Positions 25,041-33,123 of a DNA stretch of 57,455 nucleotides are shown piece after piece. A program made the translations under genes and the position numbers. This stretch comes from Ignavibacteriota bacterium. GTDB taxonomy: Bacteria > Bacteroidota > Ignavibacteria > Tepidaquicellales > Tepidaquicellaceae. The stretch lies in the NCBI GenBank assembly GCA_020437545.1, contig JAGQWH010000006.1:1-57455 (forward strand), read 5' to 3'. The notes below the pieces were generated by a model. That model saw only the letters and a program-made list of their open reading frames with translations. It did not search any database and was not told the DNA's origin. Position 1 is the first letter of the stretch; each line of letters opens with the position of its first letter.

Positions 25041-25079
25041 AAAAAAAGAGCATGATAAAATTTTACCATACTCTTTTTT
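25041..25079 (-). terminator. Terminator after the 25108 gene
   Basis: A-rich stem AAAAAAGAG/CTCTTTTTT with extra pairing across GTAAAATTTTAC, read on the minus strand 29 nt after the stop at 25108. The arms could work in both directions. Confidence 0.7.
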
Positions 25080-25107
25080 CTCTGATTTATATGATTGTAA
25101 AAGAATT

Positions 25108-25311
25108 TTAAAGACCTAACTTGTCTTTAATACCTTCGGCCATTCCGGCTAATCCGCTTCCGCCTTTTCCTTCAAGAAAATTCGTTACCTGATCGGCAAT
25201 TCCCGGAGGAAGTTTTTCTTTAGCAAATCCGCTGATTGCTTCTATAGCAGATTTTGCCTGCTCGGCTGTAAGTCCTGTTTTTTCTGTTACAAATTTAATG
25301 ATCTCGTCCAT
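25108..25311 (-). CDS. Small DUF2267-like protein
   Basis: Start chosen at the ATG at 25311 (Met-Asp-Glu-Ile-Ile-Lys-Phe-Val); the frame's first ATG adds 14 residues with no supporting signal. The 67-residue helical protein has Lys-Thr-Gly-Leu-Thr-Ala-Glu-Gln-Ala and Lys-Glu-Lys-Leu-Pro-Pro-Gly-Ile-Ala-Asp-Gln-Val, a pattern seen in DUF2267 and in short gas-vesicle/envelope-associated proteins, then a Gly-rich tail. Function unknown. Confidence 0.65.
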   Translation of the reverse strand: MDEIIKFVTEKTGLTAEQAKSAIEAISGFAKEKLPPGIADQVTNFLEGKGGSGLAGMAEGIKDKLGL

Positions 25312-25361
25312 TTGATTGATCCTTTCATCCTCTTTCAAAACCATCTCAAACAATCCTTTTT

Positions 25362-25440
25362 ACTGCCAAGACATTAAGACAATAAGAAAATAGATTAATA
25401 AAAATAATTCTTTGTGCCTTTGTGACTTAGTGGTAAAATC
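25362..25440. repeat. Degenerate octamer/nonamer sequence in inverted pair
   Basis: ACTGCCAAGACATTAAGAC on the left and the approximate complement of ACCACTAAGTCACAAAGG on the right. This is the same class of low-complexity intergenic text as the arrays elsewhere. Confidence 0.45.
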
Positions 25441-25501
25441 AATTTACAAATATTGAGACAATTTCTTCAAAAGGAGTATTTTAGTTTATTAAAAAGCCGG
25501 A

Positions 25502-27052
25502 TTAAAACCAGCTGCTCTTTTTCTTTCTCGAACTCCCGCCTATACCGAGGACTCCAAGTATTCCGCGGGTTATCTCTCTTGAAACTGTTCTTGCTACCTG
25601 TCTGGCTGTTGTACTTGTTAATACTTTCTCGACCGTGCTCTTTTCCTCCCGGACTGAACCGGTTTTATTTTCCGGTTCTTCTTCAGCAGCTTTCTGCATT
25701 TCCTCAAGTTTCTTATTCAGTATCTCATAAGCGCTTTCACGGTCTATTATTTCATTATATTTTTTTACTAATTTTGAATTGTTCACAATTTTATCTATTT
25801 CTCCTTCAGAAAGTATATCCATTCTTGACTGAGGCGGACAAAGCAATGTTGCTGCCAGAGGCGTGGGATTTCCCTTTTCACTGAGAACGGTTACCGCAGC
25901 TTCTCCTATTCCCATCGAGGTCAGCAATTCTTCTATGTTATAAAATTCTGATGTGGGGTAGTTGTCTGCAATGAGTTTGATCTCTTTTCTGTCATTTGCA
26001 GTGAATGCTCTGAGTGAATGCTGAACTTTCATTCCGAGCTGACTCAAAACCGAATCCGGAATGTCTGTCGGATTCTGTGTGCAGAAAAATATACCAACAC
26101 CTTTGGATCTTATGAGTTTAATAATGGATTCAATCTGTTCGAGTAAAGCTTTCGAAGCCTCTTTGAAAAGCAAATGCGCTTCGTCAATAAAGATAACAAG
26201 TTTAGGCTGATCCGAATCGCCTTCTTCCGGGAATGTATTATAAATTTCAACCAGCAGGCAAAGAAGGAAAGTTGAGAAAAGTTTAGGTTTATCCTGAATG
26301 TCGGTCAGGCGGATTATTGAAATGACACCCCTTCCCTGTTCATCTATTTTTAAAAGATCATCCACTTCAAAAGAAGTTTCGCCGAAGAAGAGTTCAGCAT
26401 GCTGCTGCTCGAGTTCGATGACTTTTCTTAAAATAGTGCCTGTTGATGTAGCTGAAATATTCCCGTATTCAGCTTCAACTTCTTTATTACCTTCATCAGT
26501 AATATACTGCAGCATTTTCTTAAAGTCCTTCAGATCAAGCAATGGTAGCTTCTTATCATCGCAGTATTTAAATATGAGAGAGACGATTCCGGACTGAGTG
26601 TCATTTAGTTCAAGCATCTTGGAGAATAACACAGGTCCGAACTCCGATACTGTCGCACGCATCCTTACGCCTTTCTCACCCGATATAGTCATCATCTCAA
26701 CCGGAAAACCTGTCGGCGTATAAGTTATGCCGATCTTCTTTGCGCGGTCTTCTATTTTTTCATTGGTGACACCCGGCTTTGCAATTCCGCTCAGATCACC
26801 TTTAATATCCATTAATAACACCGGCACGCTTTTGGAAGACAGACCTTCTGATATTACCTGAAGAGTTTTGGTCTTGCCTGTTCCGGTAGCACCTGCGACA
26901 AGTCCGTGTCTGTTCATGGTTTTCAAAGGAAGTTTGATATGCGTATCTGTCAGACACTCTCCTTTGAATATAGCTCCTCCGAGTAATATTGACTCGCCTT
27001 TGAATTGATAACCTTCATTTATAGAAGCTGCAAATTTTTCTTTATCGTCCAT
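25502..27052 (-). CDS. HerA-like ATPase (DUF853/YjgR family)
   Basis: The 516-residue protein has Walker A in Gly-Ala-Thr-Gly-Thr-Gly-Lys-Thr-Lys-Thr near residue 57, Asp-Ile-Lys-Gly-Asp-Leu-Ser-Gly near 80, and Walker B Val-Ile-Phe-Ile-Asp-Glu-Ala-His near 291. Cys-Thr-Gln-Asn-Pro-Thr-Asp-Ile-Pro (near residue 330) and a C-terminal Arg/Lys-rich tail complete the YjgR/DUF853 layout. It is a hexameric, probably DNA-acting ATPase. No NurA partner lies nearby, which is normal for this family. Transcribed leftward after a long spacer. Confidence 0.88.
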   Translation of the reverse strand: MDDKEKFAASINEGYQFKGESILLGGAIFKGECLTDTHIKLPLKTMNRHGLVAGATGTGKTKTLQVISEGLSSKSVPVLLMDIKGDLSGIAKPGVTNEKIEDRAKKIGITYTPTGFPVEMMTISGEKGVRMRATVSEFGPVLFSKMLELNDTQSGIVSLIFKYCDDKKLPLLDLKDFKKMLQYITDEGNKEVEAEYGNISATSTGTILRKVIELEQQHAELFFGETSFEVDDLLKIDEQGRGVISIIRLTDIQDKPKLFSTFLLCLLVEIYNTFPEEGDSDQPKLVIFIDEAHLLFKEASKALLEQIESIIKLIRSKGVGIFFCTQNPTDIPDSVLSQLGMKVQHSLRAFTANDRKEIKLIADNYPTSEFYNIEELLTSMGIGEAAVTVLSEKGNPTPLAATLLCPPQSRMDILSEGEIDKIVNNSKLVKKYNEIIDRESAYEILNKKLEEMQKAAEEEPENKTGSVREEKSTVEKVLTSTTARQVARTVSREITRGILGVLGIGGSSRKKKSSWF

Positions 27053-27149
27053 GTGCTAATTGGTTATCCGCCGCGGCGGAGTGTTAATTTGTCAATTGGT
27101 TAATTTGTCAATTGGTTAATTGGTCAATTGGTTAATTGGTTAATTGGTG
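27053..27149. repeat. Octamer array (AATTGGTT) with palindrome
   Basis: About ten units of AATTGGTT, the complement of the 16359 array unit. The perfect palindrome TCCGCCGCGGCGGA lies within it at 27067-27080. Confidence 0.85.
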
Positions 27150-27256
27150 TTTCTGTTTACAAAGTAGTTAAATAAAAATTTTAATTAAATTTAAAACTTT
27201 TATACCACAAATCTGCCGCTGCGGATTAAACATTGTAAATTGTACATTATTCCATG

Positions 27257-27312
27257 CTCGTTCCCAAACTCCAGTTTGGGAACGCACTTGAACACGAAAC
27301 TCTGTTTCGTAA
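27257..27312. repeat. REP-like double hairpin, copy 1
   Basis: CGTTCCCAAACTCCAGTTTG continues to a 10-bp-arm hairpin, followed by ACGAAACTCTGTTTCGT, a second hairpin. The same pair recurs at 34135 and half of it at 34289. It resembles REP-type extragenic palindromes. Confidence 0.65.
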
Positions 27313-27430
27313 CAACCTCCGGCGGAGTCTCCGGCTCATTTCCGGAACTCCTCGAACTTTGAGCATCGAACATTGAACATTATTTTCTAAAACTATGACA
27401 CCAATCATACTACATAAAAACGCTTTTCAT

Positions 27431-27438
27431 TAATTTTG
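27431..27438 (+). promoter_or_regulatory. Candidate -7 box for the response-regulator/hydrogenase operon
   Basis: TAATTTTG fits TAnnTTTG and lies 24 nt before the ATG of the response regulator. An AGGA site follows it. No clear -33 element. Confidence 0.35.
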
Positions 27439-27462
27439 AATAAGCAAAATTTAGGAAAAATA

Positions 27463-27843
27463 ATGGATAAGAAAATCTTAATAATCGATGACGACCCTGA
27501 TATAGTCGAAGCTTTAACCTTACTTCTTGAGTCAAAAAACTACAGGGTCTATTCCGAAAATGATCCCGGAAAAGGATTCGAATCCGCAGTGTCAAACAAA
27601 CCCGATCTAATTATTCTTGACATAATGATGGATGATCCCGACGACGGATTTTTCTTCTTTAAAAAGTTAAGGAAGAATGATATCAATGTACCGGTAATTA
27701 TTTACTCGTCTGTATCAAATGCACTGGGTTTTGATTTCGGTAAGAATGAAATGATCGGTGCAGAAGAGTTTATAGATAAACCGGCAGAACCGGAGTTACT
27801 TTTAAAAACTATTGAAAAATATCTAAACGGAAAGGATAAGTAA
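27463..27843 (+). CDS. Single-domain response regulator, first gene of the hydrogenase operon
   Basis: Start at the ATG at 27463, preceded by an AGGA site; the TTG at 27436 lies in the promoter-box region. The 126-residue receiver domain has Ile-Asp-Asp-Asp-Pro-Asp near residue 7, the phosphoacceptor Asp in Leu-Ile-Ile-Leu-Asp near 52, a Ser-Ser/Thr switch and the Lys in Phe-Ile-Asp-Lys-Pro-Ala near 107. There is no output domain. The insertion Met-Met-Asp-Asp-Pro-Asp-Asp-Gly-Phe after the phosphoacceptor resembles receivers found beside hydrogenase genes. Six nt separate it from the next gene, so it is cotranscribed with the hydrogenase. Confidence 0.9.
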   Translation: MDKKILIIDDDPDIVEALTLLLESKNYRVYSENDPGKGFESAVSNKPDLIILDIMMDDPDDGFFFFKKLRKNDINVPVIIYSSVSNALGFDFGKNEMIGAEEFIDKPAEPELLLKTIEKYLNGKDK

Positions 27844-27849
27844 TAGAAA

Positions 27850-28323
27850 ATGTGTGAGACAGGTAAACTTTTGCGAAACGAATTTATCGGCGAACTTGTA
27901 AAAAAAATGGGCAATGAAAGAAAATCCCTTCTTCCCATTCTTCAGGAAATTCAGAAAAAATATCATTACATAGATGAACACTCACAACAGGTTGTGGCTG
28001 ATCTTCTTAATATCCATCCTGTCGAAGTCAACAGTGTAATTTCCTTCTATGCCTTTCTCTATGATGCTCCGAGGGGAAGAAACATTGTAAGAGTGTGTAA
28101 GAATATTGTATGTGAATTTCACGGGAGTAAAGGTATTGCCAAAGCTTTGAGCGATGAACTCGGAATAGAATTTGATCAGACCACTGAAGACGGAAGAGTC
28201 ACTCTCGAATATGCCAACTGCTTCGGAATGTGTGACAAAAGCCCTTCGATACTTATAAATGATAAAATACATGAGAAAGTCAGTAAAGAAACAGCTTTGA
28301 AATTAATAAGAGAATTAAAATGA
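27850..28323 (+). CDS. [FeFe]-hydrogenase small subunit, NuoE-like (HydC/HndA type)
   Basis: The 157-residue protein is a thioredoxin-like [2Fe-2S] subunit: Cys-Lys-Asn-Ile-Val-Cys near residue 88-93 and Cys-Phe-Gly-Met-Cys near 129-133 are the cluster ligands. It transfers electrons between the NADH-dehydrogenase-like flavoprotein and the rest of the complex. It overlaps the next gene by 4 nt (ATGA). In trimeric bifurcating hydrogenases this subunit is paired with a NuoF-like and a HydA-like protein, as here. Confidence 0.88.
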   Translation: MCETGKLLRNEFIGELVKKMGNERKSLLPILQEIQKKYHYIDEHSQQVVADLLNIHPVEVNSVISFYAFLYDAPRGRNIVRVCKNIVCEFHGSKGIAKALSDELGIEFDQTTEDGRVTLEYANCFGMCDKSPSILINDKIHEKVSKETALKLIRELK

Positions 28324-29507
28324 ATAACTCAGATAAAATAAAAAGATCAGGACCGGTTTTATTTTCAGAATATGAAAAAGGTTCATCGGTAAAGAAAGCG
28401 CTTGAAATGGAACGTGAAGAAATTTTATTTGAAATAAAAGATTCCGGTCTTAAAGGCAGAGGCGGCGCGGGTTTCCCCGTTTCGACAAAATGGATGCTTA
28501 CCGCTGCGGCAAATGCGGAACAAAAATTTATAGTCTGCAATGCAGATGAAGGCGAACCCGGTACATTCAAAGACAGAGTTTTACTGATGGAATACCCCTG
28601 GCTTGTATTTGAAGGAATGATTATTGCCGGATACACAGTCGGTGCGAAAAATGGTATAGTATACCTGAGAGCTGAGTATTCTTACCTGCTGGAATTTCTT
28701 GAAGACTACATTGATGATCTCAGGAAAGAAAATTTGCTCGGGAAAAATATCTGCGGCAGGGATTTTGAATTTGATATTAATATCATACTAGGTGCCGGAG
28801 CTTATGTCTGCGGAGAAGAAACGGCTTTGATAGAATCACTCGAAGGTCACAGAGGCGAGCCAAGAAACCGTCCGCCGTTTCCTGTTAATACCGGTTATCT
28901 AGGTTTTCCTACTTCTGTAAATAATGTAGAAACACTCTCTTCGGTGCCCCATATTATTATGAAAGGAAGTGACTGGTATAATAAATTCGGAACAGAAAAA
29001 TCATCAGGTTCAAAGCTTATATCTGTTTCGGGAGACTGTAATTATCCGGGAGTTTATGAAGTATCATGGGGAACAACTCTTAATGAGATCATAGAACTTA
29101 CCGGCGCTGAGAATACAAAAGCCATGCAGATAGGCGGCGCTTCCGGGGTTTGTCTGCCGGCTTCAGAATTTCACAGAACACTCGCTTACGAAGACATTGC
29201 AACAGGCGGATCAATTATGATTTTCAATAAAGACAGAAGTATGCTTGAAGTACTTAAGAACTTTATGGAATTCTTTGTAGAAGAATCATGCGGTCAGTGT
29301 ACTCCTTGCAGGATAGGTAATGTGAAATTACTCGAAGGCGTCGAGATGATAGAAAAAAAAGATTACACACCAGAGTATATTGATAAGCTGAAAGATCTTG
29401 GCAAGACAATGCAGATCGCTTCCAAATGCGGACTCGGGCAAACAAGTCCGAATCCGTTCATTTCAATACTGGAAAATTTTAAGGATGAGATATTCAGTAA
29501 AAATTAA
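28320..29507 (+). CDS. [FeFe]-hydrogenase flavoprotein subunit, NuoF-like (HydB/HndC type)
   Basis: The 395-residue protein has the NADH/FMN site Gly-Arg-Gly-Gly-Ala-Gly-Phe-Pro near residue 44, Asn-Ala-Asp-Glu-Gly-Glu-Pro-Gly-Thr near 75, Gly-Ala-Gly-Ala-Tyr-Val-Cys-Gly-Glu-Glu-Thr-Ala near 160, and the C-terminal [4Fe-4S] site Glu-Ser-Cys-Gly-Gln-Cys-Thr-Pro-Cys near 322. It lacks the extra N- and C-terminal clusters of larger HydB proteins. It oxidises or reduces NAD(P)(H) through FMN. Overlaps the previous gene by 4 nt. Confidence 0.92.
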   Translation: MNNSDKIKRSGPVLFSEYEKGSSVKKALEMEREEILFEIKDSGLKGRGGAGFPVSTKWMLTAAANAEQKFIVCNADEGEPGTFKDRVLLMEYPWLVFEGMIIAGYTVGAKNGIVYLRAEYSYLLEFLEDYIDDLRKENLLGKNICGRDFEFDINIILGAGAYVCGEETALIESLEGHRGEPRNRPPFPVNTGYLGFPTSVNNVETLSSVPHIIMKGSDWYNKFGTEKSSGSKLISVSGDCNYPGVYEVSWGTTLNEIIELTGAENTKAMQIGGASGVCLPASEFHRTLAYEDIATGGSIMIFNKDRSMLEVLKNFMEFFVEESCGQCTPCRIGNVKLLEGVEMIEKKDYTPEYIDKLKDLGKTMQIASKCGLGQTSPNPFISILENFKDEIFSKN

Positions 29508-29531
29508 TTAAAGAATTTTTTAACAATAATA

Positions 29532-31403
29532 ATGGAAAAGGAATTAAGAAGTCCCGTAGCTCAGAGACCTATGAATGTTGAAGATCCGGTTTCAAAAACC
29601 GGGATCGGTGCTCAGATCAGTGTGGAGCTGAATGGTGTTAAATTAAAAGTGGATATGGGTAAATCAATACTCGATGTTTGCAGAGATAACAATGTTTACA
29701 TCCCGACTCTATGCTATCATGAAGATCTGTGTATTGCAGGTAACTGCAGAATGTGTATGGTGGAAGTTGAAGGCATGAGAACTCTGCAGGCAGCTTGCGC
29801 TTTTCCGATTACATCTCCCATTAAAATAAAAACGTTTTCCGATAAGGTAAGAAAAGCAAGAAAGCATACTGCTGATCTGCTGCTCAGCGAACATTACGGC
29901 GAGTGTTACTCTTGCGTGAGAAACAATAACTGCGAACTTCAGACTATCGCCCGTGAATGCGGAGTGGACAGCTATGAATTCGGGCACGTTTGCGAACCGA
30001 GATTCGAGATAGACAGTTCTTCTCATGCAGTAATAAGAGATATGGATAAATGCATCCTTTGCAGAAGATGTGTGCGGACATGCATTGACCTGCAGGAAGT
30101 GGGAGTTCTCGAAGCCATCAACAGAGGTTATGATACGAAGATATCAACATTCATGGATAAACCGCTTGCTGATGTGATCTGTATTAACTGCGGACAATGT
30201 ATCAACAGATGTCCCACAGGCGCACTGCATGCAAATGATCCTTCAGATGAAATATGGAAAGCCATTGAAGATCCGACCAAGCACGTAGTAATGCAAACAG
30301 CTCCTTCCCCGAGAGCAGCTATCGGCGAAGAGTTCGGTTTGCCTGCCGGAACATCCATGACGGGACAATTGAATACAGCTATAAAGAGAATGGGATTTGA
30401 CATGGTGTTTGATACTAACTTTACAGCAGATCTAACTATAATGGAAGAAGGAACTGAACTTTTAAACAGACTGAAAAAAGCATTGGTTGATAAAGATGAA
30501 AACGTAAAGCTTCCTCAGTTTACTTCATGCTCACCCGGCTGGGTAAAATTCATAGAGCATTTCTATCCGGAAAAATTGGATTATTTATCAACAGCAAAAT
30601 CTCCTCAGCAGATGTTTGGCGCTGTGATAAAAACTTTCTATGCTAAAGAAGCGGGGATAGATCCGAAAGATATTGTAACGGTTGCACTGATGCCATGTGC
30701 TGCGAAGAAGTTTGAGTGTAACCGTCCGGAAATGAATTCATCCGGTTACAAAGATGTGGATTACGGACTGACGACAAGGGAGATGGCAAAGATGATTCGC
30801 GAAGCCGGACTTAAATTACCCGATCTCCCTAAAACAAATTTTGATGAACCGTTTGGTGATGCATCCGGTGCGGGATTAATATTCGGCGCAACGGGCGGAG
30901 TAATGGAAGCAGCATTGAGAACTGTTTATGAATTAGTGACCGGAAGACCTGTCCCGTTTGAAGGACTCAATATAGATGTCTGCCGCGGAATGAAGGGAAT
31001 AAAAGAGGCGAAAGTTAAACTCGAAAACTGTAAAGATGAATTCAGTTATCTGGAAGGTGTTGAATTAAAATTCATAGTAGCACACGGAACGGCAAATGCT
31101 AATCATGTAATGAAAATGCTTATCAAAGGTGAGCTTGAAGGTTATCATTTCGTTGAGATAATGGCTTGCCCGGGAGGATGCATAGGCGGCGGTGGTCAGC
31201 CGATACCTACTTCTGAACTTATCAGGAAATTGAGAGCTAAAGCTATCTATGCAGAAGAATCGACAATGCCTGTAAGGAAATCACATGAAAATCCGAGGAT
31301 AAAATTTATTTACAATAATTTTCTCACAGACGGACCGGGAGGAAAATTGTCACATGAGTTGCTGCATACGGAGTATGTGAAGAGAGGGAAATACATAGAG
31401 TGA
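29532..31403 (+). CDS. [FeFe]-hydrogenase catalytic subunit (HydA/HndD type)
   Basis: The 623-residue protein has an N-terminal [2Fe-2S] domain (Cys-Tyr-His-Glu-Asp-Leu-Cys, Cys-Arg-Met-Cys), a His-type cluster site (Glu-Cys-Tyr-Ser-Cys), a two-[4Fe-4S] ferredoxin segment (Cys-Ile-Leu-Cys-Arg-Arg-Cys, Cys-Ile-Asn-Cys-Gly-Gln-Cys), and the H-cluster motifs: Thr-Ser-Cys-Ser-Pro-Gly-Trp, Met-Pro-Cys-Ala-Ala-Lys-Lys-Phe-Glu and Glu-Ile-Met-Ala-Cys-Pro-Gly-Gly-Cys. A Ser stands at the second Cys of the usual L1 motif (codon 30531-30533); I recall this variant in some trimeric hydrogenases. With the two upstream genes it forms a probable electron-bifurcating hydrogenase. Maturases HydEFG are not in the window. 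The stop TGA begins a heptamer array. Confidence 0.93.
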   Translation: MEKELRSPVAQRPMNVEDPVSKTGIGAQISVELNGVKLKVDMGKSILDVCRDNNVYIPTLCYHEDLCIAGNCRMCMVEVEGMRTLQAACAFPITSPIKIKTFSDKVRKARKHTADLLLSEHYGECYSCVRNNNCELQTIARECGVDSYEFGHVCEPRFEIDSSSHAVIRDMDKCILCRRCVRTCIDLQEVGVLEAINRGYDTKISTFMDKPLADVICINCGQCINRCPTGALHANDPSDEIWKAIEDPTKHVVMQTAPSPRAAIGEEFGLPAGTSMTGQLNTAIKRMGFDMVFDTNFTADLTIMEEGTELLNRLKKALVDKDENVKLPQFTSCSPGWVKFIEHFYPEKLDYLSTAKSPQQMFGAVIKTFYAKEAGIDPKDIVTVALMPCAAKKFECNRPEMNSSGYKDVDYGLTTREMAKMIREAGLKLPDLPKTNFDEPFGDASGAGLIFGATGGVMEAALRTVYELVTGRPVPFEGLNIDVCRGMKGIKEAKVKLENCKDEFSYLEGVELKFIVAHGTANANHVMKMLIKGELEGYHFVEIMACPGGCIGGGGQPIPTSELIRKLRAKAIYAEESTMPVRKSHENPRIKFIYNNFLTDGPGGKLSHELLHTEYVKRGKYIE

Positions 31404-31533
31404 GTATTGGGTATTGGGTAGTGGGTAGTGAGTATGGAATATTAATTTTGATTCCTTACAAAAATTGAGTCTCTGGGTACTTATCGCTAGACGCATGTCA
31501 CAATACTCAATACTCAATACTCAATACTCAAGT
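31401..31533. repeat. Inverted pair of heptamer arrays after the hydrogenase operon
   Basis: GAGTATTGGGTATTG-type units at 31401-31436 and their complement CAATACTCAATACTC at 31499-31533, separated by about 60 nt. The TGA stop of the catalytic subunit lies in the first unit. A pairing of the arrays could form a terminator. Confidence 0.75.
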
Positions 31534-31592
31534 CGATGAGGATCGCTTCTTCAAATCCTCAAAAACAAACATAGGTGGTAAAATATAATAAT

Positions 31593-32981
31593 ATGATAAA
31601 TCTTATCCCCGCAAATACGACAGATCTTGATTATTTATGGGAGCTTGTATCCGAGAGAAATAAATGGTTCATAAAGCTCAGATACGCTGCTGTTGTAATG
31701 CTTGCATCTTTATATGTATTCATAGTTTTTTTCAGCGGAGAAAAGCTCAGCAACATTCAGTACAAAGGAATTATTGCAATATTTATTCTTACCTTAATTT
31801 ACAACTTAACGCTTTCTTACATTTTCAACTCGGGGAAGATCCGGAATGACATAAGGAAATTCAATCCTATAAAGTTCGCATTCCTGCAGATAGTCTTTGA
31901 TCTTATTTCATTAATGGTACTGGTTTATCTCACGGGATTAATAAACAGTCCATTTTATTTATTCTTTATTTTTCATGCGATCATCGGAAGCATGATCTTA
32001 CCGGGCAGATTAGTCTATGGAATAGTTTTAGCAGTATTAATGATTTTTTCTTTTCTGACACTCTCAGTTCACTTCGGACTCATTGATGAATTTCTCATTT
32101 CAAATACAGGGTCGATCGTTAATCTAAAAACAACATATGTCTTCCTGAATCTGATCTCATTCTGGCTGATGATGCTTGTGAGTGTGATGTTCTCAAATAA
32201 TCTCGCAAGTGCATTATACAAAAGGGATCAGCAGCTGATTGAAGCTATATACGAACTGGAACTTTCTGAAAAGGAAAAACAAAGATATGTTCTTGCTGTT
32301 GTACATGAATTAAAATCTCCCGTGTCTGCTATTGTATCATATCTGAATCTTCTTATCGGCGGTATTGCAGGAGAGATAAATGATAAGGCAAAAGATATTT
32401 TACTTAAAATGAAAAAGAGATCGGAAGAGTCGATCAGTCTGACAAATAATATTATTGAAGTATCAAAAGTAAAACTACTGGATGTTATAAGAAAAGAAAA
32501 GATAGACCCGGAGAAGTTAGTGACAGAGGTCATTGATAAAATTAAAGATAAATTTTCCGGAGCAAATATTCTTTTCACTTACGATGATGAAAGAGAAACA
32601 GAAAGAGCTATCTATGCCGACGAGAGTTTAATTAAAATTCTTTTTTCAAATATAATCAGCAATGCCATTAAGTACACTCCGTCAGGAGGAAAAGTCACTT
32701 TAAAGATATCTGATTCTGAGAAAAAAGATAAATTGCTGATTTCTCTGAGTGATACCGGCATAGGAATTCCACCGGATGAGATAAGTAAAATATCAGATGA
32801 ATTTTACCGGGCAAGTAATGTAAAGAAAAACAAAGTTGAAGGTATAGGTCTCGGATTATCCGTTGTAAAAAAGATAATCGAGCAGCATGACGGCAGCATG
32901 AAGATAGTTAGTCCGAATAATAAAAGTAATAAAGATAATCCCGGAACGACTATTTATATTGAGATTCCGTATGTAGGTTAA
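31593..32981 (+). CDS. Membrane sensor histidine kinase
   Basis: Start set at the ATG at 31593; the GTG at 31575 adds only six residues. The product (462 residues) has about six hydrophobic segments in the first 220 residues, a HisKA dimerisation helix with Val-Val-His-Glu-Leu-Lys-Ser-Pro near residue 240, an N box Asn-Ile-Ile-Ser-Asn-Ala-Ile-Lys-Tyr, a G1 box Asp-Thr-Gly-Ile-Gly-Ile-Pro and a G2 box Gly-Ile-Gly-Leu-Gly-Leu. No extracytoplasmic domain is obvious, so it may sense a membrane or redox state. It follows the hydrogenase, and the response regulator upstream of that operon is a possible partner. Confidence 0.88.
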   Translation: MINLIPANTTDLDYLWELVSERNKWFIKLRYAAVVMLASLYVFIVFFSGEKLSNIQYKGIIAIFILTLIYNLTLSYIFNSGKIRNDIRKFNPIKFAFLQIVFDLISLMVLVYLTGLINSPFYLFFIFHAIIGSMILPGRLVYGIVLAVLMIFSFLTLSVHFGLIDEFLISNTGSIVNLKTTYVFLNLISFWLMMLVSVMFSNNLASALYKRDQQLIEAIYELELSEKEKQRYVLAVVHELKSPVSAIVSYLNLLIGGIAGEINDKAKDILLKMKKRSEESISLTNNIIEVSKVKLLDVIRKEKIDPEKLVTEVIDKIKDKFSGANILFTYDDERETERAIYADESLIKILFSNIISNAIKYTPSGGKVTLKISDSEKKDKLLISLSDTGIGIPPDEISKISDEFYRASNVKKNKVEGIGLGLSVVKKIIEQHDGSMKIVSPNNKSNKDNPGTTIYIEIPYVG

Positions 32982-32983
32982 AT

Positions 32984-33116
32984 GGTATTAGGTATTAAGT
33001 ATTAAGTATTAAGTATTAAGTATTAAGTATTAGGTAAAATATTGAATATTACTACACACTCTACACACTCTACACACTCTACACACTCTACACACTCTAT
33101 ACACTCCACACACTTT
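32984..33116. repeat. Heptamer array then nonamer array after the kinase gene
   Basis: AGTATTA units at 32984-33036, then CACTCTACA units at 33052-33116. Each fills part of the gap before the convergent EamA transporter gene. Confidence 0.85.
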
Positions 33117-33123
33117 CTTCTCA

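Noticed and set aside
27257..27312. Intrinsic terminator
   Set aside because: Two strong hairpins lack T-runs and recur at other loci, so a dispersed repeat fits better.
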